DNA of 64,000 bases. Origin: Herbaspirillum sp. DW155. Lineage in GTDB: Bacteria; Pseudomonadota; Gammaproteobacteria; Burkholderiales; Burkholderiaceae_D. A program made the position numbers and the translations under genes. Shown here piece by piece: positions 9,780 through 18,125 of the stretch; positions within the stretch are counted from its first letter, which is position 1; every line of letters begins with the position of its first letter. The DNA lies in the NCBI RefSeq assembly GCF_037076565.1, contig NZ_AP029028.1, positions 558,001 through 622,000 of the forward strand. The letters run 5' to 3'. A model generated the notes under the pieces. The model was not told the DNA's origin, searched no databases, and saw only the letters and a list, made by a program, of their open reading frames with translations.

Positions 9780-9803
9780 GCAAGACCTGAGCAAGACCTG
9801 AGC
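9771..9803. repeat. Three tandem copies of AAGACCTGAGC at the SDR stop
   Basis: Three exact 11-bp units in a row, the first supplying the final Lys-Thr codons and the TGA stop of the SDR-like gene. Slippage here would not change the protein, because the stop is in the first unit. Confidence 0.9.
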
Positions 9804-9805
9804 AG

Positions 9806-10480
9806 TCAGCCCCTGTCATTGCCTCCTGTCGCCAACTCCGGCGCATCGAGCAGGATCTCGATGCGCTCCTTGCCCCGCCCGGTGTTCTTGCGCTTGAGCC
9901 GGATCGTTCCGACTTCGGCGGTGGTGCGCGGATGCGTGCCGCCGCAGGCCATGCGGGCAAATCCCGCCACTTCCCAATAACGGCGCCCGGCCGCTTCGTC
10001 GCTGAAAGCGGTGACGATGGGCAGCCCGGCTGCCACCAGTTGCCGTGCGGCAGCCTCGATGGCCGGGAACAGCGGAGCCAGGCTGGTCTGGCTGGCGAAG
10101 TCCACGCGCGCCTTGTCCACTGCGATGTGCGCGCCGATGCGTTCGATGCCGGGGCGCATCTGATAGACCAGCTGCAACACCATCTCGGCAGCGAAGTGCA
10201 GGCGCATCAGCCGGTAGCGTCGCGTCCAGTCGATCTGCAGCGTGACGGCATCGCCGGCCTTGAGGCCATGGCCGGGGGGCAGCGTATAGAGGATGTCCTG
10301 CTCGCGCTTCTCGGCTTGCAGCACGGGATGTCCGCCCAGCGTGCCGGCATCGCTTTCCTGGCCGCCGGAGAAGGCAAAGAAGATGGTCTGCGCCACCTGC
10401 ACCTGATCGCCCTCGACGGCGGTGATGATGGTGTCAAGCTCGGTCTGGTAAGGGGCGGACCAGAAAATTTTTTGCGTCAT
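9806..10480 (-). CDS. AlaX-type alanyl-tRNA editing protein with altered metal site
   Basis: A 224-aa protein of the free-standing alanyl-tRNA editing (AlaX) type, which hydrolyses mischarged tRNA-Ala. It has the C-terminal CGGTHP motif (C179, H183) and the MRLH95 start of the first zinc motif. However the HxxxH motif reads H95-F-A-A-E99, so the second histidine is glutamate. The remaining ligands are conserved, and glutamate can bind metal, so activity may be kept, changed or lost. It lies 102 bases downstream of the HD-GYP gene on the same strand. Confidence 0.8.
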   Translation of the reverse strand: MTQKIFWSAPYQTELDTIITAVEGDQVQVAQTIFFAFSGGQESDAGTLGGHPVLQAEKREQDILYTLPPGHGLKAGDAVTLQIDWTRRYRLMRLHFAAEMVLQLVYQMRPGIERIGAHIAVDKARVDFASQTSLAPLFPAIEAAARQLVAAGLPIVTAFSDEAAGRRYWEVAGFARMACGGTHPRTTAEVGTIRLKRKNTGRGKERIEILLDAPELATGGNDRG

Positions 10481-10582
10481 GGTATGGCCTGGCGGAATCC
10501 GTGATGCTGCAATTCGATATGCCCCGCATGGGGTGAGCGCAGATTCTACGATGAAAGCGGTCCGCGCCGACGCTTGGCCGCC

Positions 10583-13504
10583 TCATGCCGGGGCGGTGTC
10601 GAGCAGCTCTTCGATGGACGCAATATCGACCGCATCGCGCTGCGCCGGTCGCAGCAATTCATCGGCATAGCTGCGCCACAGCCCGCTTTGCAGGAAGTAG
10701 CGGAACAGCTGCGTATCCAGATGCTGCTCGCGGCACATCCTGGCCATGATGCGCAGCGACTCCGACAAGGTTTTGGCGGGCTTGTAGGGGCGGTCCGCCG
10801 CCGTGAGCGCTTCGAATACATCGGCCAGGGCCATCACCCTGTCCTGCAGCGGCAGCTCGCCCGCCATCAGGCGCCGCGGGTAGCCGCTGCCATCCATCTT
10901 CTCGTGATGATTGGCGGCCGTGTCGGGCACGCTCTTGAGCGAGTCCGGCCAGGGCAGGCGCTTCAACATCACCAGGGTTTGCACGATGTGATTGTTGATC
11001 GCGAAGCGGTCTTCCTCGGTCAGCGTGCCACGCCGCACGGTCAGGTTGTGCAGCTCGCCCATGTTCTGCCGGTACTGCGGCAGTTTCATGTCGAAGCCCA
11101 GAGTGTTGCGCGGGTCGCCGCGTTCCACCGCGGGGCGGTGCTCGTCATCCCAGGCCACCTTGTGCTCGGGCCGGTCGGCCAGCAATTGCTCGGTGCACGG
11201 CAGCGTCTGCGCAGGCAAGCCGGCGCGCGTAGCTAGCAGGCGGCGGCTCTCTTCGTCGGCCAGGCCCAGGGTGTCATCGAAATGGCGCTGCCAGGTCTGG
11301 GTGGCGATCTGTTGCAGGCGGACGATGGCCTCGTCGGACATGGCCTCGCCGCCGACGTTGCATTGCGCGACGAAGGCAAAGTCGTCGCGCAGTTGATGAC
11401 GGCGCTGCTCCAGGCGCGCGCGCAAGTCCTCGGCCTGGTCCGCAGGCAGCGCGGCGGGCAGTGCGCGCAGCAGCTCCAGTTCGGCATCGCGCCACAGCAC
11501 TTCGAAGCGCATGCGCACTTCATGGATGCGATTGTGGATCACTTCGAGCTTGGTAGCCTTGTCGACGATGTGCTCGGGGCTGGTGACCTTGCCGCAGTCA
11601 TGCAGCAGCGCGGCCAGCTGGAAAGCGTAGCGCTGGTCTTCGTTCAGGGTGAAGTCCGCATAAGGCCCTTCACGCTCCTGCGCCAGGCTTTCCACCAGCA
11701 TGATGGCCAGGTGCGGCACGCGCTCGCAATGGCCGCCGGTATAGGGGCTCTTGGCGTCGATGGCGTCGGCCATGAGGCGGATCAGGGATTCCAGCAGCGC
11801 CTTCTGCGCGGCGATCAGCTGGCGCGTTTCGATGGCCACGGCCAACATGCCGGAGAGCCGCCGCGCAAAGGCCAGGAAGCGCGGATCTTCGTGCGCACTG
11901 TCATGTGCATGCATCAGCACCAGCACGCCCTCCAGCGAACCGTTGCGGCCGCGCAGGTCCAGTTCCACGCGCAGTCGCCCATCGTCGGTCTCGTGGGCCT
12001 GGTCGGTGGCGGCGCCTTGTTCGTCATACGCCATGCTGTCGGCCAGGTCGCATTGCTGGCCGTAGGCCGCCGCGCGCTGCATCTGCCGCTGCTCGCGCTG
12101 CCACAGGTAGACGGCGCCGCCATCGCAGCGTGTGGCCTGCACGAATTTTTCCAGGACTTGCTGCAGCATCTCTTCGACATGGGTCTCGGTGCTGAGGATG
12201 GCGCTGATGTCGAGGAAGGCCTCCACCGTCAGGCTGACGTGATCCACCATCTCGGTGAGCATGTTCACTTCGCGCAAGGTGCTGCGGCCGCGGTTTTGCG
12301 TGCGGAAGTCGAAGCGCGACATGCGTCCGGCCTGCAGCGCGAGGCGCTCCATGCTGCGGCCAATGGCGCGCCCGGCCCACCAGCCCAGCGGCAGGAAAGC
12401 CAGCACCAGCAGGAAGGCCATCAGTACCATGGTCTTGCGGTTGCGGTCCAGCTGGCCCAGCAGTTCGTCGCCGGGCGCGGCGATGAGCAGCTTGAGGGCA
12501 TGGCCGTCGATCACGTTGAAGGGCAGCGACAGACCCAGCCATTCCCGCCCGTCCACGCTGTAGAGCGCGCTGGATTCCCCCGAGCGCGCGCGCTCGGACA
12601 ACTGCGTCAGGCTTGGCACGTCCAGTTCTGCAAGACTGCGGAAACGGAAGCTCTCACCCTCCTGTTCCAGCACGCGGGCCATGTCGCTGTAGGCGATCAC
12701 CTTCTGGTTTTCGTCCACCAGCGCCAGTTCGCTATGCGGCGTCAGGCGCAGGTTGCCGAGACTGGCGGCAAGATCATCCAGGGTCATGTCGATGGCCACG
12801 ACGGCATCGCTGTAGCGGGCGCGCTGCGAGAGGCTGATGCCGATCTGGCGCGTGGTGAAGAACACGTAGGGCGCGGAGATGGCCGGTATCAGCGAACGGT
12901 CGGCGGCGGCATACCAGGGCCGCGTGCGCGGATCGAACCGATAGGCCGCTTCATCGCGCTGGGCCAACAGGGTCAGCTCGTTGTTGTAGAAGCGGAACTG
13001 GCCATGCTGTCCACCGCTGGCGTCGCGCACGATGGTTTGTACCAGGAAGGCCGCGCCGGTCGGGGCAGAGAAGAACGCACGCTGGTCGGCTCCGCGCAGC
13101 GAGCGCACCAGCAGGAAATCGCCATTGGGGTAGCCCACGTAGACCGCCGAGACCAGCGGATTGGCCACCAGGTCGATGGAAAAAGCGGCGATGCGCGCGA
13201 GGCGCTCATCCAGACGGGTGGCTTGCGTGATCGGATCGAAGGCCAGCTGGCGCAGCGTGGCCACGGCGGGATCGATGATGCGGCGCGAGCGCTCGGTCAT
13301 GATGCGGCCGGCGTCTTCGGCCGAGCGTTCGGCCATGTCCAGCAGCACCTGGCGCGCGCCCCACCAGCCTACCGAAACCAGCACCGTCGCCAGCAGGATC
13401 ATGCCCGCCATCACCAGGCCGGAAATGCCGAAGCGCACCGGCAGGCCCGGCACGGTGGCGTCATCATCAGAGGGGTCAAACAAAGGGCGTTCGGGAGGGG
13501 GCAT
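10583..13504 (-). CDS. Membrane sensor with HD-GYP c-di-GMP phosphodiesterase domain
   Basis: A 973-aa signalling protein starting at ATG 13504 (the open frame continues 50 codons upstream). Order: TM1 (about residues 26-49), periplasmic dCACHE-like sensor (50-350), TM2 (about 360-380), HAMP-like linker, GAF-like domain (about 430-560), then HD domain with HD636CGK and HHEKMDGSGYP (866-876), the true HD-GYP signature. It probably hydrolyses c-di-GMP in response to a periplasmic ligand. About 230 residues separate HD from HHE, versus roughly 65 in typical HD-GYP proteins, so there is an insertion of about 165 residues (around 655-820). The start lacks a strong ribosome site. Confidence 0.85.
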   Translation of the reverse strand: MPPPERPLFDPSDDDATVPGLPVRFGISGLVMAGMILLATVLVSVGWWGARQVLLDMAERSAEDAGRIMTERSRRIIDPAVATLRQLAFDPITQATRLDERLARIAAFSIDLVANPLVSAVYVGYPNGDFLLVRSLRGADQRAFFSAPTGAAFLVQTIVRDASGGQHGQFRFYNNELTLLAQRDEAAYRFDPRTRPWYAAADRSLIPAISAPYVFFTTRQIGISLSQRARYSDAVVAIDMTLDDLAASLGNLRLTPHSELALVDENQKVIAYSDMARVLEQEGESFRFRSLAELDVPSLTQLSERARSGESSALYSVDGREWLGLSLPFNVIDGHALKLLIAAPGDELLGQLDRNRKTMVLMAFLLVLAFLPLGWWAGRAIGRSMERLALQAGRMSRFDFRTQNRGRSTLREVNMLTEMVDHVSLTVEAFLDISAILSTETHVEEMLQQVLEKFVQATRCDGGAVYLWQREQRQMQRAAAYGQQCDLADSMAYDEQGAATDQAHETDDGRLRVELDLRGRNGSLEGVLVLMHAHDSAHEDPRFLAFARRLSGMLAVAIETRQLIAAQKALLESLIRLMADAIDAKSPYTGGHCERVPHLAIMLVESLAQEREGPYADFTLNEDQRYAFQLAALLHDCGKVTSPEHIVDKATKLEVIHNRIHEVRMRFEVLWRDAELELLRALPAALPADQAEDLRARLEQRRHQLRDDFAFVAQCNVGGEAMSDEAIVRLQQIATQTWQRHFDDTLGLADEESRRLLATRAGLPAQTLPCTEQLLADRPEHKVAWDDEHRPAVERGDPRNTLGFDMKLPQYRQNMGELHNLTVRRGTLTEEDRFAINNHIVQTLVMLKRLPWPDSLKSVPDTAANHHEKMDGSGYPRRLMAGELPLQDRVMALADVFEALTAADRPYKPAKTLSESLRIMARMCREQHLDTQLFRYFLQSGLWRSYADELLRPAQRDAVDIASIEELLDTAPA

Positions 13505-13963
13505 CGAGCACACAGTAGCTGAGTGACATGCAACGGAACCCGCGATGCCATCAGCGCCGCCCACCACCCGGCGCACAACGGGACACGGCCTTTTTTTTGT
13601 TCGAGCCAATATACCGGAATTACGCTGGTGCAGCATAAGGCGGTCAAGGGGCAATTCATGCCGCTGATTGGTGTTTTGCCACGTGCGCCGGCAGCCCGGT
13701 GCAGGCGCGGCTTGCGCGGCGATGGCCTGCCTGGTGGCGACGGAAAAACCACATATTTGTCAACAGATGCAGGCATCTTGCTGCAAGTGGTGTACAATAC
13801 GCTTTGTACTTGCATCAAGTTGTATTCTTGTTGGTTCCAATTCCGCCTGACTGTCGTTCCCTCCTCGGTCGTTCTGTTTTCTTTCCTTCGGTTTCAGTTC
13901 TTGGTTTCAAGTGCCTTCGAGGCATGTGCCTTCATTCGTCCAAACTTTCCAAAGGAAACAAAC
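13505..13963. other. Divergent promoter region and cold-shock 5' leader
   Basis: About 460 non-coding bases between the HD-GYP gene and the cold-shock gene. A TACAAT at 13793-13798 is a candidate -10 for the cold-shock gene without a clear -35. It would give a 5' UTR of about 160 nt, typical of cspA-type mRNAs that fold in a temperature-sensitive way. T-rich pyrimidine runs (13855-13900) lie in this leader. Confidence 0.45.
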
Positions 13964-14173
13964 ATGAGCAGTCAAACCGGCGTAGTCAAATGGTTCAACG
14001 ATGCCAAGGGCTTCGGCTTCATCACTCCGGATGCCGGCGGCGCCGACGTCTTCGCGCACTTCCAGGACATCCAGTCCAATGGCTTCCGCAGCCTGTCGGA
14101 AAACCAGCGCGTGTCCTTCGACCGCGGTGTCGGCCCCAAGGGTGAAAAGGCCACCAACATCAAGGTCATCTAA
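13964..14173 (+). CDS. Cold-shock protein, CspA family
   Basis: A 69-aa single cold-shock (OB-fold) domain that binds single-stranded RNA/DNA and melts mRNA structure. RNP1 (KGFGFITP, residues 15-22) and RNP2 (VFAHF, about 29-33) are intact, and the start VKWFNDAKG is standard. Ribosome site AAAGGA is 8 bases upstream of the ATG. The long leader and long trailer (to the terminator near 14940) suggest post-transcriptional control as for other csp genes. Which csp paralogue this is cannot be told. Confidence 0.96.
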   Translation: MSSQTGVVKWFNDAKGFGFITPDAGGADVFAHFQDIQSNGFRSLSENQRVSFDRGVGPKGEKATNIKVI

Positions 14174-14472
14174 GACTGCGATCTTCGCGCAAGCGAACCC
14201 GAACATCCTCGCTGACCGCGCCTGAACGCCTCCGGAATTCCATACGCTCCGGGAGCCAGGCCGGCAGACCCCGCAGTCTCTTCTTTTCGGCGCGATTTTT
14301 TTTCGCAGACTCTCACCTGGCAGATAGTCAGGGAGGGCCGGTTCCGAAAGAAGGGAATGCGCAGGGCGCAGCCCCTGCCAGAGACTCACCTGTGGCCGTG
14401 CAGATAGCGCGGGCAGGTGAACTTTGACGGCAGGGGCGCGTCGGTCACGGCGCAAGCCGTGTAGCAAATAGT
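14174..14472. other. Non-coding region downstream of csp with repeated motif
   Basis: No credible gene. CACCTGGCAGATAG..CAGGG at about 14317-14336 recurs as CACCTGGCAGATCGCCAGGG at about 14868-14887, on the other side of the MITE-like element, and weaker relatives (GCAGATAGCGCGGGCAGG at 14400, GCCAGATAGGCCGGGCAGG at 14832) lie between. These may be parts of a structured trailer or small RNA. Confidence 0.4.
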
Positions 14473-14744
14473 TAGAACCCATTTCATAAATAGGCGTGAG
14501 TGCGAGCGAGTCCCGTTTGGGATGAAGTGCAAGGCGCGAATTTGGGTCAAGACTGGGCGTCTTGACCCAAATTCGTAACGCAGCAATTCGCCCAAACGGG
14601 CCGCTCCCTCCGGGTTCTGTCCAGAAAGGGCGCTGGCAAGGCGCGCGACGCGTCGTGTGGCACCGCCACACGACGCGTCGCGCGCCTTGCCAGCGCCCTT
14701 TCTGGACAGAACGCATCTCACGCCTATTTATGAAATGGGTTCTA
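14473..14744. mobile_element. MITE-like element, copy 1 (272 bp, TA-flanked)
   Basis: Terminal inverted repeats of about 27 bp begin GAACCCATTTCATAAATAGG and end with its reverse complement. Both ends abut TA, fitting insertion at a TA dinucleotide as in the IS630/mariner group. Inside are further hairpins: GGGTCAAGA..TCTTGACCC (14544-14568), CCCGTTTGGG..CCCAAACGGG enclosing it, and a long stem TGTCCAGAAAGGGCGCTGGC with its complement around GCGACGCGTCGTGTGGC. No transposase; open frames across it are artefacts of the inverted repeats. A second full copy is at 49244-49515 and a right-end fragment at 47533. Confidence 0.85.
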
Positions 14745-14912
14745 ATTAATCGCTCGTAGCAGCGTGACACCGGACCGCACCAACGGCGGCTCCCGGACCA
14801 CAACACGAACACCTGGATTGCGCCCGCACCGGCCAGATAGGCCGGGCAGGGCAGCCTTGCAGCACCTGGCAGATCGCCAGGGTGATGAGGTGATCCAGCG
14901 TTAATCAATGAA
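14745..14912. other. Non-coding stretch between MITE and terminator
   Basis: Contains the second CACCTGGCAGAT motif (14868) and leads into the strong terminator at 14913. If transcription comes from csp it runs through the element; otherwise an sRNA could be encoded here. No promoter consensus is clear. Confidence 0.35.
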
Positions 14913-14942
14913 CGGCCCACCTTTTTTCAGGTGGGCTTTTTG
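14913..14942 (+). terminator. Rho-independent terminator
   Basis: Stem GCCCACCT / AGGTGGGC around a T-rich loop (TTTTTC), followed by CTTTTTG. It ends whatever transcript comes from the left (csp mRNA or a small RNA), over 700 bases after the csp stop. Confidence 0.85.
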
Positions 14943-15079
14943 CGTTCTGGAAACCGTATAAACAATATAAACAATATGGAGTTTTTGCACCGGTGCGCTG
15001 CGATGAAGACCGCAGACTAAAGAGGCAATGCCGGATACCGGAAAGGCCGGGCATCGCTGTCCGGCCCTTCGTTTGCACA

Positions 15080-15241
15080 TCAGCGCGGTCCGCCGCCATG
15101 GCCGCCGTCTTCCCAGCCGCCGCGCGGCCCGCCACCACCACCGCCACCGGGGCCCGGTCCGCAGAACCAGGGGGCGCAGACACAGCCACCGAGCGTGGTC
15201 AGCAAAAGCACTGCCGTGAGCAGCGTCGTCAATCGTTTCAT
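15080..15241 (-). CDS. Small Gly-rich lipoprotein, 53 aa
   Basis: ATG at 15241, preceded by GAGG about 12 bases upstream. The protein starts MKRLTTLLTAVLLLTTLGGC, a lipoprotein signal with lipobox LGGC (Cys20), then a short mature part with Cys22, Cys27 and runs of glycine and Pro-Gly ending GGHGGGPR. It is predicted to be acylated and held in an envelope membrane. Nothing more can be inferred from 33 mature residues; gene lies between the csp trailer terminator and the UPF0126 gene. Confidence 0.7.
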   Translation of the reverse strand: MKRLTTLLTAVLLLTTLGGCVCAPWFCGPGPGGGGGGGPRGGWEDGGHGGGPR

Positions 15242-15353
15242 GTTCGAACCTCAAAAAATTAAAGACTTGCAGTGAGGTCGCATTGGACAACGACAGCTTG
15301 CTAAGTGCAGTCAGGCAATTGCAACAAAGGATGTCGGCACATCACGCGCCGGT

Positions 15354-15980
15354 TCAGTCGAAGCCGCGCACACGCTCCTTGTCCATGCGCGGCAATTCCC
15401 AGTGGAAGCGGATGGCCAGCAGGCGCACCGCAAAGCCCAGCAGCAGCGAACTCAACGTGGCGATGCGGCCATCGATGTGCCAGTGCAGGAGCAACACGTA
15501 GAGCGTGCCGGTCAGCAGCGATACGCTGGCATAGATCTCGCGCCGCAGGACCAGCGGAATTTCATTGCACAGCACGTCGCGCAACAGGCCGCCGAATACA
15601 CCGGTGACCATGCCCAGCATGACCACGATGGCAGGATGGAAGTCGTCGAAGCCGCGCGCGATGTCGCAGCCGATGATGGTGAAGGCCACCAGCCCCAGCG
15701 CATCGACCACCAGGAAGGCGGATTTGAAATGATGCAGGGCGCGTGCCGCCACGGCCGCGACGATAGCCGCGCAGACGGTGAAAGCGAGGTACTCGGGATG
15801 GGCCACCCAACCCAGCGGATAGTGGCCGATCAGGACGTCGCGCACGGTCCCGCCACCCAGTGCTGCCACCGTACCGATGAGGCAGATACCGAAGATGTCC
15901 ATGTCCTTGCGGATGCCCATGAGGGCGCCCGAGATGGCTTCGGCGCAGATGGCGATGAGATAGATGGTGTGCAGCAGCAT
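15354..15980 (-). CDS. TRIC/UPF0126 (YadS-like) membrane protein
   Basis: A 208-aa inner-membrane protein with about seven hydrophobic segments forming two repeated UPF0126 units, each with a GG motif (ALGGGTVRDVLIGHYP and GVFGGLLRDVLCNEIP). Bacterial members are related to trimeric intracellular cation channels and transport amino acids or monovalent cations; the substrate of this one is unknown. Start ATG 15980 begins straight with a hydrophobic helix, as usual. Confidence 0.85.
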   Translation of the reverse strand: MLLHTIYLIAICAEAISGALMGIRKDMDIFGICLIGTVAALGGGTVRDVLIGHYPLGWVAHPEYLAFTVCAAIVAAVAARALHHFKSAFLVVDALGLVAFTIIGCDIARGFDDFHPAIVVMLGMVTGVFGGLLRDVLCNEIPLVLRREIYASVSLLTGTLYVLLLHWHIDGRIATLSSLLLGFAVRLLAIRFHWELPRMDKERVRGFD

Positions 15981-16063
15981 GGCAGGGTCCGGGCTGGCCG
16001 GTGAGTCGCGGATCCCGGATTATTGCATGGCGCGCCAGCGCTGCCATGCTGCGCTACGCCGGA

Positions 16064-16276
16064 TCAGGCCGAGGTATTGATGATGCCGCCTACGGAGTTG
16101 ACGCCCTGTGAGCCTGAGCGGGTAGCCGGAGAAACGCTGTCGGCCACGCCGCCGGAGGCATTGTTGTTGGCGGAGGCGATGTTGCCGGCGGCGGTGCTCT
16201 TGTTGGAGGAGCTGCCGTTGTTCAGGTGGAGGTTGTTGGTGGGGTAAAGGCTGTTGGAGGAGATGGACATATTCAT
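16064..16276 (-). CDS. Ser/Asn/Gly-rich small protein, 70 aa
   Basis: ATG 16276 is preceded by AGGGAGC, a good ribosome site. The protein is dominated by Ser, Asn, Gly and Ala (NNGSSSNKSTAAGN, SANNNASGG), contains no Cys or Trp, and has no signal peptide or membrane helix. It ends SVGGIINTSA. Such composition suggests an intrinsically disordered protein or an exported protein leaving by a signal-less route. I do not recognise a family. Confidence 0.55.
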   Translation of the reverse strand: MNMSISSNSLYPTNNLHLNNGSSSNKSTAAGNIASANNNASGGVADSVSPATRSGSQGVNSVGGIINTSA

Positions 16277-16472
16277 TTGAAGCTCCCTTTGGGTTCTAGG
16301 CAGGTGGCATCTCTTCTGTGCGGAGATGCCCGCAGGACTGCATCATAGGGAGTTCAAACGAAGGTGCAAAGGTACTGCCGCCGTCTCTGCGGGTAAAGAA
16401 GCGCAAGGCCATGTAAAGCGATGTTGGCGCGCATCGTCGACATGGCCTCAAGGCCTCGAAGCGCCAGGGGTG

Positions 16473-18125
16473 TCACTGCGCCAGAGCCAGTGTCCTGTCC
16501 TTCTGGCGTGACACTGGTGCGGCCGTGGCGGGCGCGGCTGTGCGGGTAGTGGTGTGGCTGATCTTGAACACCGACATCGCCTGGCTGAGCTTGATGGACT
16601 GGTCGCGCAGGTTCTCGGCCGCAGCGGCCGCCTGTTCCACCAGCGCGGCATTCTGCTGGGTGGTCTCATCGATGGCGTTGACGGCCTGGTTCAGCTGTTC
16701 GATGCCGCCGCTTTGTTCGTTGCTGGCCACCGTGATCTCGGCCATGGTCACCGCCATGTTTTCCACCGCGCCACCCAGGTCGCCCATGGCTTGCGCGGTC
16801 TCGCGCACCAGATGGTTGCCGCTCTCGACCTTGGCGCGCGAGTCGTCGATCAGGCCCTTGATGTCCTTGGCTGCGGACGCCGAGCGTTGCGCCAGGGTGC
16901 GCACTTCTGCGGCGACCACCGCAAAGCCGCGCCCCTGCTCGCCCGCACGGGCCGCTTCCACGGCAGCGTTCAGGGCCAGGATGTTGGTCTGGAAGGAAAT
17001 GCCGTCGATGAGGCCGATGATGTCCACGATCTTGTGCGAGGCGGCGTCGATTTCTTCCATCGTCTTGCCCATGCGCTGCACCGACTGGCTGCCGCGCTGG
17101 GCGATGGCCGAGGCAGCCTGTGCCTGGCGATCGGCATTGGCGGCCGAGTCGGCGTTCTGACGCACGGTGGCGGCGAACTGCTCGACGCTGGAAGCGGTTT
17201 CTTCCAGGGCCGAGGCCTGCGATTCGGTACGGCTGGACAGATCCATGTTGCCGCTGGCGATTTCGCCGGTGGAGATGGTCATCGATTCCACGTTGCGGCG
17301 TACGTCGCCGATGATGGCGCGCAGGTTGACGTTCAGTTGCTGCAGGGCTTGCAGCAGCAGGCCCATGTCGCCCCGGGCGTTGGTATCGATATGCAGGTCC
17401 AGGTCGCCGCCTGCCAGACCATGTACCGCCTTGATGGCCCGCTGCAGCGGCGCCACGATGCTCGCGTGCAGCAGCGCCCAGGATGCCAGCAGCAAGGCCG
17501 TGCCACCGAAGGTACCCAGCCACACCGGGTAAGGACTGCCGCCCGCCGTTTGCACGGCGTTGCCCGCGACCACGCCGCCGAGGATGAACATCAACGTGAG
17601 GATGCTCATCATCCAGGCCAGCCGCTTGGCTATCGGCAGATCGCGCAGGCCTTGCAGCCATCCGGCCAGACCGGTGCGGGCCACCGCTCCGCGATGAATG
17701 CGCAGGCCGCGCGCCTGGCCGGCGACGAAGCGCCGGTAGGCAGTATCGGCAGCCTGCACCTGTTCACGCGTGGGGCGTGTGCGCACCGACATGTAACCGA
17801 CGGCACGACCGTTCTCGCGTACCGGCGTGACGTTGGCCTGGACCCAGTAGTAATCGCCATTCTTGCAACGGTTCTTGACCAGCCCGTTCCAGGGCAGGCC
17901 TTCCTTGAGCGTGGCCCACATGTCGGCGAAGGCTTCGCGCGGCATCTCGGGATGGCGCACGATGTTCTGCGGGGCGCCGATCAGTTCGATCTCCTCGAAG
18001 CCGCTGATTTCCACGAAGTAAGGATTGACGTAGGTGATGTTGCCCTGCAGGTCGGTCTTGGAAACGATGGACTTGCCATCCTCCAGCAACCTTTCGGTGG
18101 TAGTGATCGGTAGGTTCGTGCGCAT
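16473..18125 (-). CDS. Aer-type chemoreceptor (PAS + MCP signalling domain)
   Basis: A 550-aa methyl-accepting chemotaxis protein starting at ATG 18125 behind GGGGACA. The N-terminus is a PAS domain (residues about 10-120, with TYVNPYFVEISGF and NGDYYWVQANVTP) like the FAD/redox sensor Aer, followed by two close membrane helices (about 175-225), a HAMP-like region, and the cytoplasmic coiled coil with the hairpin tip [35 protein letters not shown]-type signature. It passes energy or redox cues to CheA/CheW. No periplasmic ligand domain is present. It stands alone with no che genes. Confidence 0.9.
   Translation of the reverse strand: MRTNLPITTTERLLEDGKSIVSKTDLQGNITYVNPYFVEISGFEEIELIGAPQNIVRHPEMPREAFADMWATLKEGLPWNGLVKNRCKNGDYYWVQANVTPVRENGRAVGYMSVRTRPTREQVQAADTAYRRFVAGQARGLRIHRGAVARTGLAGWLQGLRDLPIAKRLAWMMSILTLMFILGGVVAGNAVQTAGGSPYPVWLGTFGGTALLLASWALLHASIVAPLQRAIKAVHGLAGGDLDLHIDTNARGDMGLLLQALQQLNVNLRAIIGDVRRNVESMTISTGEIASGNMDLSSRTESQASALEETASSVEQFAATVRQNADSAANADRQAQAASAIAQRGSQSVQRMGKTMEEIDAASHKIVDIIGLIDGISFQTNILALNAAVEAARAGEQGRGFAVVAAEVRTLAQRSASAAKDIKGLIDDSRAKVESGNHLVRETAQAMGDLGGAVENMAVTMAEITVASNEQSGGIEQLNQAVNAIDETTQQNAALVEQAAAAAENLRDQSIKLSQAMSVFKISHTTTRTAAPATAAPVSRQKDRTLALAQ

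Noticed and set aside
14386-14721. 111-codon frame inside MITE copy 1, and equivalent in copy 2
   Set aside because: The translation follows the inverted repeat; there is no ribosome site, and the copy 2 version differs where the stem is altered.
13907-14920. Minus-strand frame of 337 codons spanning csp and the MITE
   Set aside because: It crosses the antisense of csp and the MITE inverted repeats, and its product has no domain sense; it is a repeat artefact.
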